From: Candidatus Avelusimicrobium pecoris
GTDB taxonomy: Bacteria; Elusimicrobiota; Elusimicrobia; Elusimicrobiales; Elusimicrobiaceae
DNA: 33,431 nucleotides
Assembly: GCA_902761975.1 (NCBI GenBank)
Contig: CACWMG010000008.1
Coordinates: 1-33,431 of the forward strand
Direction of reading: 5' to 3'
The first letter of the stretch is position 1. Every line of letters begins with the position of its first letter. Below the pieces are notes generated by a model. The model ran no database searches and was not told the origin of the DNA. It was given only the letters and a program-made list of their open reading frames with translations. The position numbers were made by a program, and so were the translations under genes. Shown here piece after piece: positions 1 to 5,910 of this stretch.

Positions 1-1
1 T

Positions 2-31
2 CCCGTGTTGGCGCACGGGGGCGGTTTTTTT
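2..31 (+). terminator. Probable terminator of a gene left of the window
   Basis: A 6-bp stem (CCCGTG at 2-7 pairing with CACGGG at 14-19, loop TTGGCG) is followed after five bases by seven T at 25-31. It would end a plus-strand transcript entering from outside the window. It also lies just past the stop of the minus-strand ACT gene, so it may act in both directions. The gap between stem and T-run makes it less than ideal. Confidence 0.5.
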
Positions 32-35
32 ACGG

Positions 36-446
36 TTATTCAAACAATCCGCTATTTTCAAGCGCATTAAGTGCTTTGGTAATATCGTTCACCACAATAA
101 TCCAACGGGTATTTCCCCCTCGGTTGGCGGTGCCGTAAATGGTGGTAATGTTAATGCCTTGGCCGGCTAAAATACGCCCAATATCGCGCAAAATGCCTAC
201 CCGGTTGGGTATATCCAGGCAAATGGCATCCGTCTTTACACTCGTAAATCCGGCCTTGGTCAACGCGTGACTCACCCCACTATCTTGCTCTACCGCCACG
301 CGTACTACGGCCGCGTCGTAGCGTACGTCTTGCGCCATAGCGATAATATCTACATTTTCGCGCACGAACAAGTCGGCAAAGTTTTGCAGTGCCCCCGGTT
401 CGTTAATCAAAAATACACTGTATTGTTTAATAATATTGATTGCCAT
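36..446 (-). CDS. Tandem ACT-domain protein
   Basis: A 136-residue protein made of two ACT domains back to back, roughly residues 6-65 and 70-132. The first opens with the ACT signature FLINEPGALQNFADLF; the second has IPNRVGILRDIGRILAGQGINITTI. Stand-alone tandem ACT proteins usually bind amino acids and act as sensors, but the ligand cannot be read from the sequence. There is no enzyme domain. Start: the ATG at 446 sits six bases after a TATAAT box, so the mRNA is probably leaderless and GGAG in the gap would not serve as a normal ribosome site. It is downstream of the TM0106-type gene on the same strand but has its own promoter. Function unknown. Confidence 0.85.
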   Translation of the reverse strand: MAINIIKQYSVFLINEPGALQNFADLFVRENVDIIAMAQDVRYDAAVVRVAVEQDSGVSHALTKAGFTSVKTDAICLDIPNRVGILRDIGRILAGQGINITTIYGTANRGGNTRWIIVVNDITKALNALENSGLFE

Positions 447-452
447 AACTCC

Positions 453-481
453 ATTATAGCAACTGAAATTGGAAAAGTAAA
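453..481 (-). promoter_or_regulatory. Promoter of the ACT gene
   Basis: On the minus strand, TTTACT (476-481) and TATAAT (453-458) are 17 bases apart. The -10 box is preceded by TTGC, giving an extended -10. Only six bases separate TATAAT from the ATG, so transcription should start at or next to the start codon. Confidence 0.65.
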
Positions 482-488
482 TAAAAGG

Positions 489-1982
489 CTACAGCCCCGC
501 ACTCTCTAAAATTTCGGCCTGTTTGAGGGCATTTTCTAAGTAGAGCATGGCTTTGCAATCATCCTCGTTATACATCAGGATTTTTTGCAAGAGGGATTCG
601 TCCCCGGTTTTAAGCCAACTGGTAAAGTACACCATACTATCCATGGCCCCGCAATCATCTTGCCGCCAGTTAAAGCCAAACGCCGGAGCGGCGGCTTTGA
701 GCGAAAAACTGGGGGCGGGAATATAAAAGCTATCATTGACAGACACTTTTAAATCGTGGCAGATATCGCAAAGGGCAAGGAGGTGGGCGGCTTGGTCGGG
801 CCAGGCGGCCGCCAATTTGCGCATTTTGCGCACTTCGTACTCGGTCCAGTGGTAGAGGGCTGTGCTTTTGAAGTCTTTAATATAGTTGTAGAACTGTTCA
901 AAAATAGTAATTTCTTCTTCGGGCGTTTTGGCAATAAAGGTAACGTATTTATCTTCTTCTTTATCCCACAGGCCAATTAAATAGACAAAGGATTTATTGT
1001 CTTTGGTAAACGTTTCGGTCGCCTCAAAATCAAAATACAAATTATACTTCTTGGTGGGAGGCGGGAAACAGCCTTTTTTGCGCCAAATGGGTTTATTGTA
1101 CAAATAAGCGCGGGCATTATAGTAGGTTTCCGTGGCGTAGGGCTCTTCCAAAATTTCTTGCAGTTTGGCTAGTGGGGCACGGGCAACATCCAACGTGGTA
1201 AAAAGCCCGTTAATTTTAAGGCATTGGCGCATTTCTGTATTAAGATGCGGCAGTAGCACTAAATCGTGATTTTGAACGACTAATTTGTTGGCATACACGC
1301 GCCACGGAGCCGCGGCAGCCTTGGGCGGTTTGTGGGCCTCGGGCTTGGCAAGCCCGGTGCGGATATTGTTCCAAAAGGCAAGTTCCTGGGTAAGCCGCTG
1401 GGCGTGGTCCCGGTAGGCAATATCTACAAAATGGCCTTTTAAGTGTATCCGCCCGTAGGCGGGTTCAAATTGCTGAATTTGGCCCAAAATTTGGTTCACC
1501 AGACATACCTGTAGGGAATAATGTTCTTTTAAGTCATGGGCGCGCTTGAATTGGTACACCGTATAGTGATAGTTGCCAAAGCGGCTGTGGGCGGTGTCTT
1601 TACGCACAAGCAAATTAACACTGCCGTACACGTGCTGAGGTAAATTCCATAACACGGCGTTGGCAATTGCTTGTTCCCCCCGTGCCATGGCGGCAAGCGT
1701 GGCCTCAAAGCGTTCGGTTTCGTTTTGGGCAGAGATAAAAAAGACGGACGGGAATTGCTCGCGGATGAAGAGGTCGCGCGTGTGGCGGTCCGTGCGGATT
1801 TTTAAATTTTCGTAGCGGTTATTTTCGGGCACGGCCTCTTCGGCCGGGGCATAAAAATTACACCAAATGCTAAACGGGTCCTCTAAGAGGGTAAACATAC
1901 GGCTTGCGTTAAAATCTTGTGTTTCGGGCTTACGTCCGGCGGAAAATTCTACAAACAGTTGGTGTATTTCTGCATCAGTCAT
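489..1982 (-). CDS. TM0106-family RecB-like / RNase H-like nuclease protein
   Basis: A 497-residue protein matching the TM0106 family, which joins an N-terminal RecB-like nuclease domain to a C-terminal RNase H-like (YprB-type) exonuclease domain. The C-terminal half (about 310-490) is well preserved: NLYFDFEA at 314-321 holds the D-x-E pair, then YHWTEYE at 377-383, SFSLKAAAP at 425-433 and YNEDDC at 471-476, the usual end motif. The N-terminal half is degraded: where the family has a YxVxDxK active-site strand this protein reads YTVYQFK (140-146), so the Asp is Gln, and the middle Cys cluster I expect before the YprB domain is not visible. I infer a working RNase H-like half and a weakened RecB-like half. 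The ATG at 1982 follows a TAAAAT box by six bases with no ribosome site. Confidence 0.8.
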   Translation of the reverse strand: MTDAEIHQLFVEFSAGRKPETQDFNASRMFTLLEDPFSIWCNFYAPAEEAVPENNRYENLKIRTDRHTRDLFIREQFPSVFFISAQNETERFEATLAAMARGEQAIANAVLWNLPQHVYGSVNLLVRKDTAHSRFGNYHYTVYQFKRAHDLKEHYSLQVCLVNQILGQIQQFEPAYGRIHLKGHFVDIAYRDHAQRLTQELAFWNNIRTGLAKPEAHKPPKAAAAPWRVYANKLVVQNHDLVLLPHLNTEMRQCLKINGLFTTLDVARAPLAKLQEILEEPYATETYYNARAYLYNKPIWRKKGCFPPPTKKYNLYFDFEATETFTKDNKSFVYLIGLWDKEEDKYVTFIAKTPEEEITIFEQFYNYIKDFKSTALYHWTEYEVRKMRKLAAAWPDQAAHLLALCDICHDLKVSVNDSFYIPAPSFSLKAAAPAFGFNWRQDDCGAMDSMVYFTSWLKTGDESLLQKILMYNEDDCKAMLYLENALKQAEILESAGL

Positions 1983-1988
1983 ATTATT

Positions 1989-1994
1989 ATTTTA
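1989..1994 (-). promoter_or_regulatory. -10 box of the TM0106-type gene (leaderless)
   Basis: TAAAAT on the minus strand, six bases before the ATG at 1982. There is no purine-rich ribosome site. It is divergent from the def promoter about 40 bp away. No clear -35 box is seen. Confidence 0.45.
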
Positions 1995-2028
1995 GCTTTT
2001 TTAGTGTGAGAATAAAACCCTGCCTATT

Positions 2029-2037
2029 TGCTATAAT
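2029..2037 (+). promoter_or_regulatory. Extended -10 promoter of def (leaderless)
   Basis: TGCTATAAT is a perfect extended -10 box. Seven bases separate it from the ATG at 2045, and no Shine-Dalgarno sequence is present, so the def mRNA is predicted to begin at the start codon. No clear -35 hexamer, as often happens with extended -10 promoters. Confidence 0.65.
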
Positions 2038-2044
2038 ACAATAT

Positions 2045-2569
2045 ATGGCTATTTTACGTATTACAAAGTATGGCGAGCCTATTTTACGCCAAAAATTAAA
2101 ACCCGTTAATTACGACGATATTGCCCCCCAGTTGCCGCAACTGTTGGCCGATATGGAAGAAACTTGCCTAGCGGTGCATGGGGTAGGATTGGCGGCAAAC
2201 CAAATTGGCTTGGATTACCGATTGGCAGTGATTTTAATTCCCGAGTCCGACGAAGAAGACGCCCCCTTAAAACGCTACGTGATTATCAACCCGGTTATTT
2301 TAGCCAAACGCGGTGAAAAGTTGGAAGAAGAAGGGTGTTTATCTATCCCCGGCTTATGGGCCGACGTAAAACGCGCTACAGATATTACCATTAAATACCT
2401 GGATGAGAACGGCGTAGAACAAGTAAAACGTGCCCGGGGACTACTAGCCAAGGCGTTTCAGCATGAGGTGGACCACCTGGACGGGAAACTGTTTGTGGAC
2501 TTGGTGGACCCCAAATTAAAGCCCGAAGTAAAAAAAGCCATTAAAAAATTGCGCCCCAACTGGAAGTAG
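2045..2569 (+). CDS. def: Peptide deformylase
   Basis: Removes the N-formyl group from the initiator methionine of new proteins. The 174-residue product has all three family motifs: GVGLAANQIG (motif 1), EEGCLSIPG (motif 2, metal-binding Cys) and QHEVDHLDG (motif 3, HExxH metal site). The frame is open further upstream, but the ATG at 2045 is chosen because MAILRITKYGEPILR is the normal deformylase N-terminus and because a TGCTATAAT box lies seven bases ahead. It is followed after three bases by tatD, with which it is surely co-transcribed. The usual partner fmt is not in the window. Confidence 0.96.
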   Translation: MAILRITKYGEPILRQKLKPVNYDDIAPQLPQLLADMEETCLAVHGVGLAANQIGLDYRLAVILIPESDEEDAPLKRYVIINPVILAKRGEKLEEEGCLSIPGLWADVKRATDITIKYLDENGVEQVKRARGLLAKAFQHEVDHLDGKLFVDLVDPKLKPEVKKAIKKLRPNWK

Positions 2570-2572
2570 GTT

Positions 2573-3382
2573 ATGGATTTTATTGATTCGCACGCGCATT
2601 TAACGGACCCGGCGTTTGACCCAGACCGGGATGAACTTATCACGCGTGTACTTGCGCAAGCAAACATTTGTAAAAGCGTTGAAATCGGCTGTGCGCCTGA
2701 CGAGTGGCAACCGACGTTGGATTTAACTGCAAAATATCCCCATTTGATTGTGCCGGTACTAGGCGTGCACCCGGAATATGCCGCCCAATTTACCCCTGAG
2801 CAGAGGGCGGTATATCAGCAATTTTTAACCGACAAACGCGTGGCCGCTGTGGGCGAGGTGGGGCTGGATTACACGTGCTTGGAAAAAGCAAATAAAGACC
2901 TACAGCACGCTTTGTTTGAACAGATGATTCTGTGTGCCAATACGGCCCAGTTGCCCCTGGTGTTGCATGTGCGCCGCGTGGCGGAAGATTATGCCGCGTA
3001 CGACGATACCTTTGCCTGTTTAGCGCGGTTGTGGAAGCAAAATGCGCCCCGTGCGCACAGTGGAGTACTGCATTGTTTTTGCGCCCGCTACGAAGAAGCC
3101 AAACGGGCTTTAGATAAGGGCATGTTGCTAGGGATTAACGGGTGTTTTACGTATAAGAAAAATGAGTACATCCGCGAGGCGGTAAAAAAAGTAGGGCCAC
3201 AATACCTAATGTTAGAAACGGACTGCCCGTATTTGTCCCCCCAAGGCAAACGGGGAACGCGTAACGACCCGTCCAATATCCCGCTGATTGCCCAATACGT
3301 GGCCGATTATTTAAATATGCCGCTTGAAAAACTGGCCGAGCAAACGCTTGTAAATACAAAAGAGTTGTACGGACTTGCGTAA
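2573..3382 (+). CDS. tatD: TatD-family metal-dependent DNase
   Basis: A 269-residue TIM-barrel hydrolase of the TatD family, 3'-5' DNases or related phosphoesterases acting with metal. Visible metal-site motifs in order: DSHAHLTDPAF (His-x-His), GEVGLDY (Glu), LHVRR and LHCF (His), and ETDCPYLSPQGKRG (Asp with the family's C-terminal signature). Length is normal. The start follows the def stop by three bases, with a GGAAGTAGG ribosome site overlapping the def end, so the two genes are coupled. The real substrate of such paralogues is seldom known. Confidence 0.92.
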   Translation: MDFIDSHAHLTDPAFDPDRDELITRVLAQANICKSVEIGCAPDEWQPTLDLTAKYPHLIVPVLGVHPEYAAQFTPEQRAVYQQFLTDKRVAAVGEVGLDYTCLEKANKDLQHALFEQMILCANTAQLPLVLHVRRVAEDYAAYDDTFACLARLWKQNAPRAHSGVLHCFCARYEEAKRALDKGMLLGINGCFTYKKNEYIREAVKKVGPQYLMLETDCPYLSPQGKRGTRNDPSNIPLIAQYVADYLNMPLEKLAEQTLVNTKELYGLA

Positions 3383-3394
3383 ATTTGTTATAGT
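3365..3394 (+). promoter_or_regulatory. Promoter of the 3412 lipoprotein gene
   Basis: TTGTAC (3365-3370) and TATAGT (3389-3394) with an 18-bp spacer, the -35 lying inside the end of tatD. The predicted start gives a short leader containing the ribosome site GAGGAAA before the ATG at 3412. Confidence 0.55.
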
Positions 3395-3411
3395 GTGGCT
3401 GAGGAAACTTT

Positions 3412-4035
3412 ATGAAAAAATACTTTTTTTTCCTGATACTACCTTTACTCATGGCCGGGTGTGCCAATGAGGAACAACAAGAGGAAGTGTTGTCTTTTTG
3501 GAAGGCTAAATTAGGCGCATTTTTGCCCAAACCGCCCCTTGAGCAACCCACTGTGGTGCCGGAACTGCCTGCTGAGCCTGAGGTGGTAAAAGAAGAAACA
3601 CCGAGTGAAGTTCCCCCCACGGCTACGCCGGAAAGTGCCCCCAAACAACAATTGGTCCAAAAGCCGGCAAAACGGCAAGTGGTTTCCCACCAATATATGG
3701 AAATTGTAATGGAAGAAGAGCCCGCTAAAATTGCAAAAAAAAATACACGCGTTTCTGCCAAAGACCGGGCTTTTATTCAACGGGCGTTAGAAAAGGCCCG
3801 TCAATCCAACCAAAGTACATTGCGTGATATTGGCCAAATTTTTGGGCCGGAAACACAGGCACAAGCGTTTGCGATTGTGGCCCGGTCGGAAAATGTTTTA
3901 CAAACCTCTGCCCAAACGGTGGGAAGTGCTCAAAAATATTTAGACCTGCAAGACAAGGTAATGCGTCAGCAAGAACAACTGCTTAATAAGCTAATGCAAA
4001 GTAATGCCCGCAACTTGCGTGCGGTGCGCGGATAA
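3412..4035 (+). CDS. Proline-rich lipoprotein of unknown function
   Basis: A 207-residue predicted lipoprotein. Residues 1-17 form a signal peptide ending in the lipobox LMAGC, with Cys17 to be lipidated. Residues about 40-85 are a Pro/Glu-rich linker, suggesting an extended spacer across the periplasm. The C-terminal 90 residues are charged, Gln-rich and helical, with coiled-coil character near residues 180-200. I recognise no family. A good ribosome site (GAGGAAA) precedes the ATG. It ends just before a strong bidirectional terminator, and although it follows tatD by 29 bases it has its own likely promoter. Confidence 0.8.
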   Translation: MKKYFFFLILPLLMAGCANEEQQEEVLSFWKAKLGAFLPKPPLEQPTVVPELPAEPEVVKEETPSEVPPTATPESAPKQQLVQKPAKRQVVSHQYMEIVMEEEPAKIAKKNTRVSAKDRAFIQRALEKARQSNQSTLRDIGQIFGPETQAQAFAIVARSENVLQTSAQTVGSAQKYLDLQDKVMRQQEQLLNKLMQSNARNLRAVRG

Positions 4036-4050
4036 AAAATTTTCTTATCT

Positions 4051-4084
4051 AAAAAAACGCCCTCCGTCATGAGGGCGCTTTTTT
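4051..4084. terminator. Bidirectional terminator
   Basis: A 7-bp perfect stem (CGCCCTC at 4058-4064, GAGGGCG at 4071-4077) with seven A on the left and six T on the right. It sits between convergent genes and should stop both the plus-strand lipoprotein transcript and the minus-strand accB transcript. Confidence 0.9.
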
Positions 4085-4098
4085 GAATCAACAATCTT

Positions 4099-4359
4099 TT
4101 AATTCGGTTGGAAGGGGTTGGCGTTTTCGGCCGCTTGTTTGGCTACCGCGTCCGCCCCCCACGTGATGTTATAATCAATGCCGTCGGCCTCTAGCGTGAT
4201 TTTCTTTTCCGCCAGCAGTTGGCCTAATGCCAAGTACAACACCGAGCTAGACAAACGGAACTTTATTTTTAACTGCCAAGCCGTGGCTTTGTGGTTGGCG
4301 GTTAAAAAGTCCGTCATTTGCTTTACAGCGTCGGTTAGGTTATCTTGCAAAGGATTCAT
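4099..4359 (-). CDS. Winged helix-turn-helix protein (DUF2582-like)
   Basis: An 86-residue protein resembling the small winged-helix family DUF2582. The match rests on the pattern LSSSVLYLALGQLLAEKKI (about 36-54) followed by a beta-hairpin wing ending in YNITWG, which mirrors the LSxxxVYLALGWLAREdKI core of that family. The C-terminal 17 residues are an Ala/Asn-rich tail. It starts two bases after the accB stop, so it is co-transcribed with accB. The family's role is not settled; a DNA-binding or protein-scaffold function is possible. Whether it regulates fatty-acid genes is only a guess from position. Confidence 0.75.
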   Translation of the reverse strand: MNPLQDNLTDAVKQMTDFLTANHKATAWQLKIKFRLSSSVLYLALGQLLAEKKITLEADGIDYNITWGADAVAKQAAENANPFQPN

Positions 4360-4361
4360 AC

Positions 4362-4868
4362 TTATACCCGTTCAATGGCAAATAACGCGTCGCCTTGTTT
4401 AACCGGCTTGCCGTTTTCCACGAGTACTTTTTTAATAATGCACGGGAAATCGGCGCGGACTTCGTTAAATACCTTCATAGCTTCAATCAGGCAAATTACG
4501 TCGCCCTTGGCTACTTGGGCCCCTTCTTTTACAAACGGCGGGGCACTGGGCGTAGAGCCGCGGAAAAAGATACCGGTTAAAGAAGATTTCATCACTTCCT
4601 TATATTGCGCTTGGGCCGGGGCAAAATTTTGGCTGGCCCCCGTGCTTACACTCCCCCCCACATTGACGGGGACGGGTACCATGGCCGGTTTGGCTTTGAC
4701 CAGGCGCAAGTACAGGCCTTTTTGGTCGTACTCAATGGTATCTAAATGATTGTCTTGCATGAAGGCATAGAGCTGTTTTACATCTTTTAAAATCGGGGAT
4801 TCTTTGACGGCCTTTTTAGTTGTTTTTACGGCTTTGGCCGCGGTTTTTTTAGTGGTTGTTTTTTTCAT
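4362..4868 (-). CDS. accB: Biotin carboxyl carrier protein of acetyl-CoA carboxylase
   Basis: Carries biotin between the carboxylase and transferase halves of acetyl-CoA carboxylase, the first step of fatty-acid synthesis. Of 168 residues, the C-terminal biotinyl domain (about 95-168) holds EAMKVFNEV, with Lys132 the biotinylation site. Residues 30-60 match the BCCP N-terminal domain, and a Pro/Val/Gly/Ala linker lies between. Unusual: residues 1-22 are a Lys/Thr/Ala-rich tail not needed for function. A TTG fifteen bases upstream is in frame, but the ATG at 4868 has GAGG at proper spacing and is preferred. accC is not adjacent; the next gene is a winged-helix protein instead. Confidence 0.94.
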   Translation of the reverse strand: MKKTTTKKTAAKAVKTTKKAVKESPILKDVKQLYAFMQDNHLDTIEYDQKGLYLRLVKAKPAMVPVPVNVGGSVSTGASQNFAPAQAQYKEVMKSSLTGIFFRGSTPSAPPFVKEGAQVAKGDVICLIEAMKVFNEVRADFPCIIKKVLVENGKPVKQGDALFAIERV

Positions 4869-4896
4869 AAGTTCCTCACTCAAACTTGATACATTT

Positions 4897-4926
4897 ATTT
4901 TACATTATTTTGGGTTTGCGGGGCAA
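4897..4926 (-). promoter_or_regulatory. Putative accB promoter
   Basis: On the minus strand, TTGCCC (4921-4926) and TAAAAT (4897-4902) are 18 bases apart, giving a leader of about 22 bases that includes the GAGG ribosome site. The -35 touches the edge of the 16-bp direct repeat, so the element next door may have altered upstream control. Confidence 0.45.
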
Positions 4927-5038
4927 ACAGGGTGCGCTTATTCCACAATCTTCGCCTTCTTAATTATAGAAAAGGGTGGAGATGCTGAAACAAGTTCAGC
5001 ATGACACTGTTTTTTTGTTATTCAAACAGGGTGCGCTT
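4924..5038. repeat. Palindromic element flanked by a 16-bp direct repeat
   Basis: CAAACAGGGTGCGCTT occurs exactly twice, at 4924-4939 and 5023-5038. The 83 bases between (4940-5022) carry a perfect 8-bp palindrome, ATGCTGAA (4982-4989) and TTCAGCAT (4995-5002) with loop ACAAG. The right-hand copy encodes the last codons of the lipoprotein at 5018-5692; the left-hand copy continues in the same frame for nine more codons to a TAA. This is what an insertion with target duplication would leave. The palindrome resembles the dispersed GTCATGCTGAAC-type intergenic repeats seen in many bacteria (from memory, not searched). No terminal inverted repeats were found. Confidence 0.6.
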
Positions 5039-5692
5039 TTCTTGCAACGTGTGGGAAATGTCGGTAAGGCATTGGACTAAATCACGCGCGAGGGTGGCGC
5101 GTAAATTATTGCCAAAGGATTGCGTATAGACGGGGCCCGTAACGGGCAGAAATAAAGCCGTGCCTTTGTTTTCCACGCGTTGCGCGGCGGCGGAAGTGTC
5201 GGTCATTTCCACACGGTTTTGGCGCGAGGCAAAAAGCGAAAAGACCACCTGGTGGGTTTTAACGTCGTAAATAGTAATGAGTACGCGGGTTTCCAAAATG
5301 GGTGGCTGGCCGCCAAACCATTGGACGCTATCCATACTGTCGGTCTTGCCGTTGGAAACGGTGTAATTTAGTTCGGCCAGGTAATCGTATTGGGCGGCGC
5401 GCTTGGACGGGTTGACTTCCACCGTCTCAAACAGGGTGCCCAGGGCCTCGGCCGCCGCCGTGAGCGAGCCGTCTGCCAGGTCAATTTTATAGGAGTGTAC
5501 GGAATTTTGGGAGTGGTAGTCCTTTAAAACAAATTGTTTTTGGGCAATTTTGTCGCTAGCTACTAATACGCTTGCGTTTAGTTTATCCTCGGCCCCCGGG
5601 GCGGCAAACATCCCGCGCGGTAAGGTATTATGGTAGGCGCACGCGCCCAGTAGCAAGGAGCTTAGTAAGCAGCAAAATAGGCGTATTTTCAT
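5018..5692 (-). CDS. Predicted outer-membrane lipoprotein, unknown function
   Basis: A 224-residue lipoprotein: residues 1-18 form a signal peptide with lipobox LLGAC (Cys18). The mature part has alternating beta-like strands, including ETRVLITIYDVKTHQVVFSLFASRQ, which recalls LptE/LpoB-like or ABC-transport auxiliary lipoproteins that assemble other envelope parts. I cannot assign a family firmly. The C-terminus (KRTLFE) lies exactly at a 16-bp direct repeat, so it may have been cut short by an insertion. The ATG at 5692 lies six bases after TATAAT and inside an 11-bp inverted repeat. No Shine-Dalgarno is available if transcription starts where predicted. Confidence 0.75.
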   Translation of the reverse strand: MKIRLFCCLLSSLLLGACAYHNTLPRGMFAAPGAEDKLNASVLVASDKIAQKQFVLKDYHSQNSVHSYKIDLADGSLTAAAEALGTLFETVEVNPSKRAAQYDYLAELNYTVSNGKTDSMDSVQWFGGQPPILETRVLITIYDVKTHQVVFSLFASRQNRVEMTDTSAAAQRVENKGTALFLPVTGPVYTQSFGNNLRATLARDLVQCLTDISHTLQEKRTLFE

Positions 5693-5701
5693 ACGCCTAT
5701 T
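5676..5701. repeat. 11-bp perfect inverted repeat over start codon and -10 box
   Basis: AATAGGCGTAT (5676-5686) and ATACGCCTATT (5691-5701) form a perfect inverted repeat with a 4-base loop. It covers the first codons and the ATG (5690-5692) of the lipoprotein gene and reaches into its TATAAT box. It could be an operator for a dimeric repressor, or a hairpin hiding the start codon in any transcript that begins further upstream. Confidence 0.6.
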
Positions 5702-5707
5702 ATAGCA
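5699..5707 (-). promoter_or_regulatory. Extended -10 promoter of the 5018-5692 lipoprotein gene
   Basis: The minus strand reads TTTGCTATAAT with TATAAT at 5699-5704, six bases ahead of the ATG. It is a TGn-extended -10 with no obvious -35. The predicted transcript is leaderless. Confidence 0.6.
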
Positions 5708-5853
5708 AATTACTTCCGGCTAGACTTTATTTAAAACACTATATAATGATGCTTGATTTCTTTCGCAAGCAAGTGATACAACGTGCGTTCCTTGCGGATG
5801 ATGATTAGCGTGTATGACGGATCAATGAATTGGTGCGGGCATAGGCGCTATAC
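5705..5853. other. Intergenic stretch with a possible plus-strand promoter
   Basis: Together with flanking signals, this is the gap between the lipoprotein promoter and the pnp terminator. A plus-strand TATAAT (5742-5747) with TAGACT 15 bases upstream could start a transcript that no gene explains. The only reading frame after it is about 20 codons ending at 5808 and has no ribosome site. I see no convincing gene here; a small RNA is possible but unproven. Confidence 0.3.
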
Positions 5854-5891
5854 AAAAAAAGGGCCTCCCGGCTTATGCAAGACCGGGAGGC
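5854..5891 (-). terminator. Terminator of rpsO-pnp
   Basis: A perfect 9-bp GC-rich stem (GCCTCCCGG at 5863-5871 on the plus strand, CCGGGAGGC at 5883-5891), followed on the minus strand by two C and seven T (5860-5854). It lies about 20 bases after the pnp stop codon. Confidence 0.92.
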
Positions 5892-5910
5892 GTACGACAA
5901 GGAGAAACGC

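Noticed and set aside
3147-3761. A 204-codon minus-strand frame across the end of tatD and the lipoprotein gene
   Set aside because: It lies antisense to two supported genes, shows no family motif and no start signals.
5572-5808. A 78-codon plus-strand frame running into the 5.7-kb gap
   Set aside because: Its first half overlaps the lipoprotein gene on the other strand, no ribosome site is present, and the product is low-complexity Arg/Pro then unrelated sequence.
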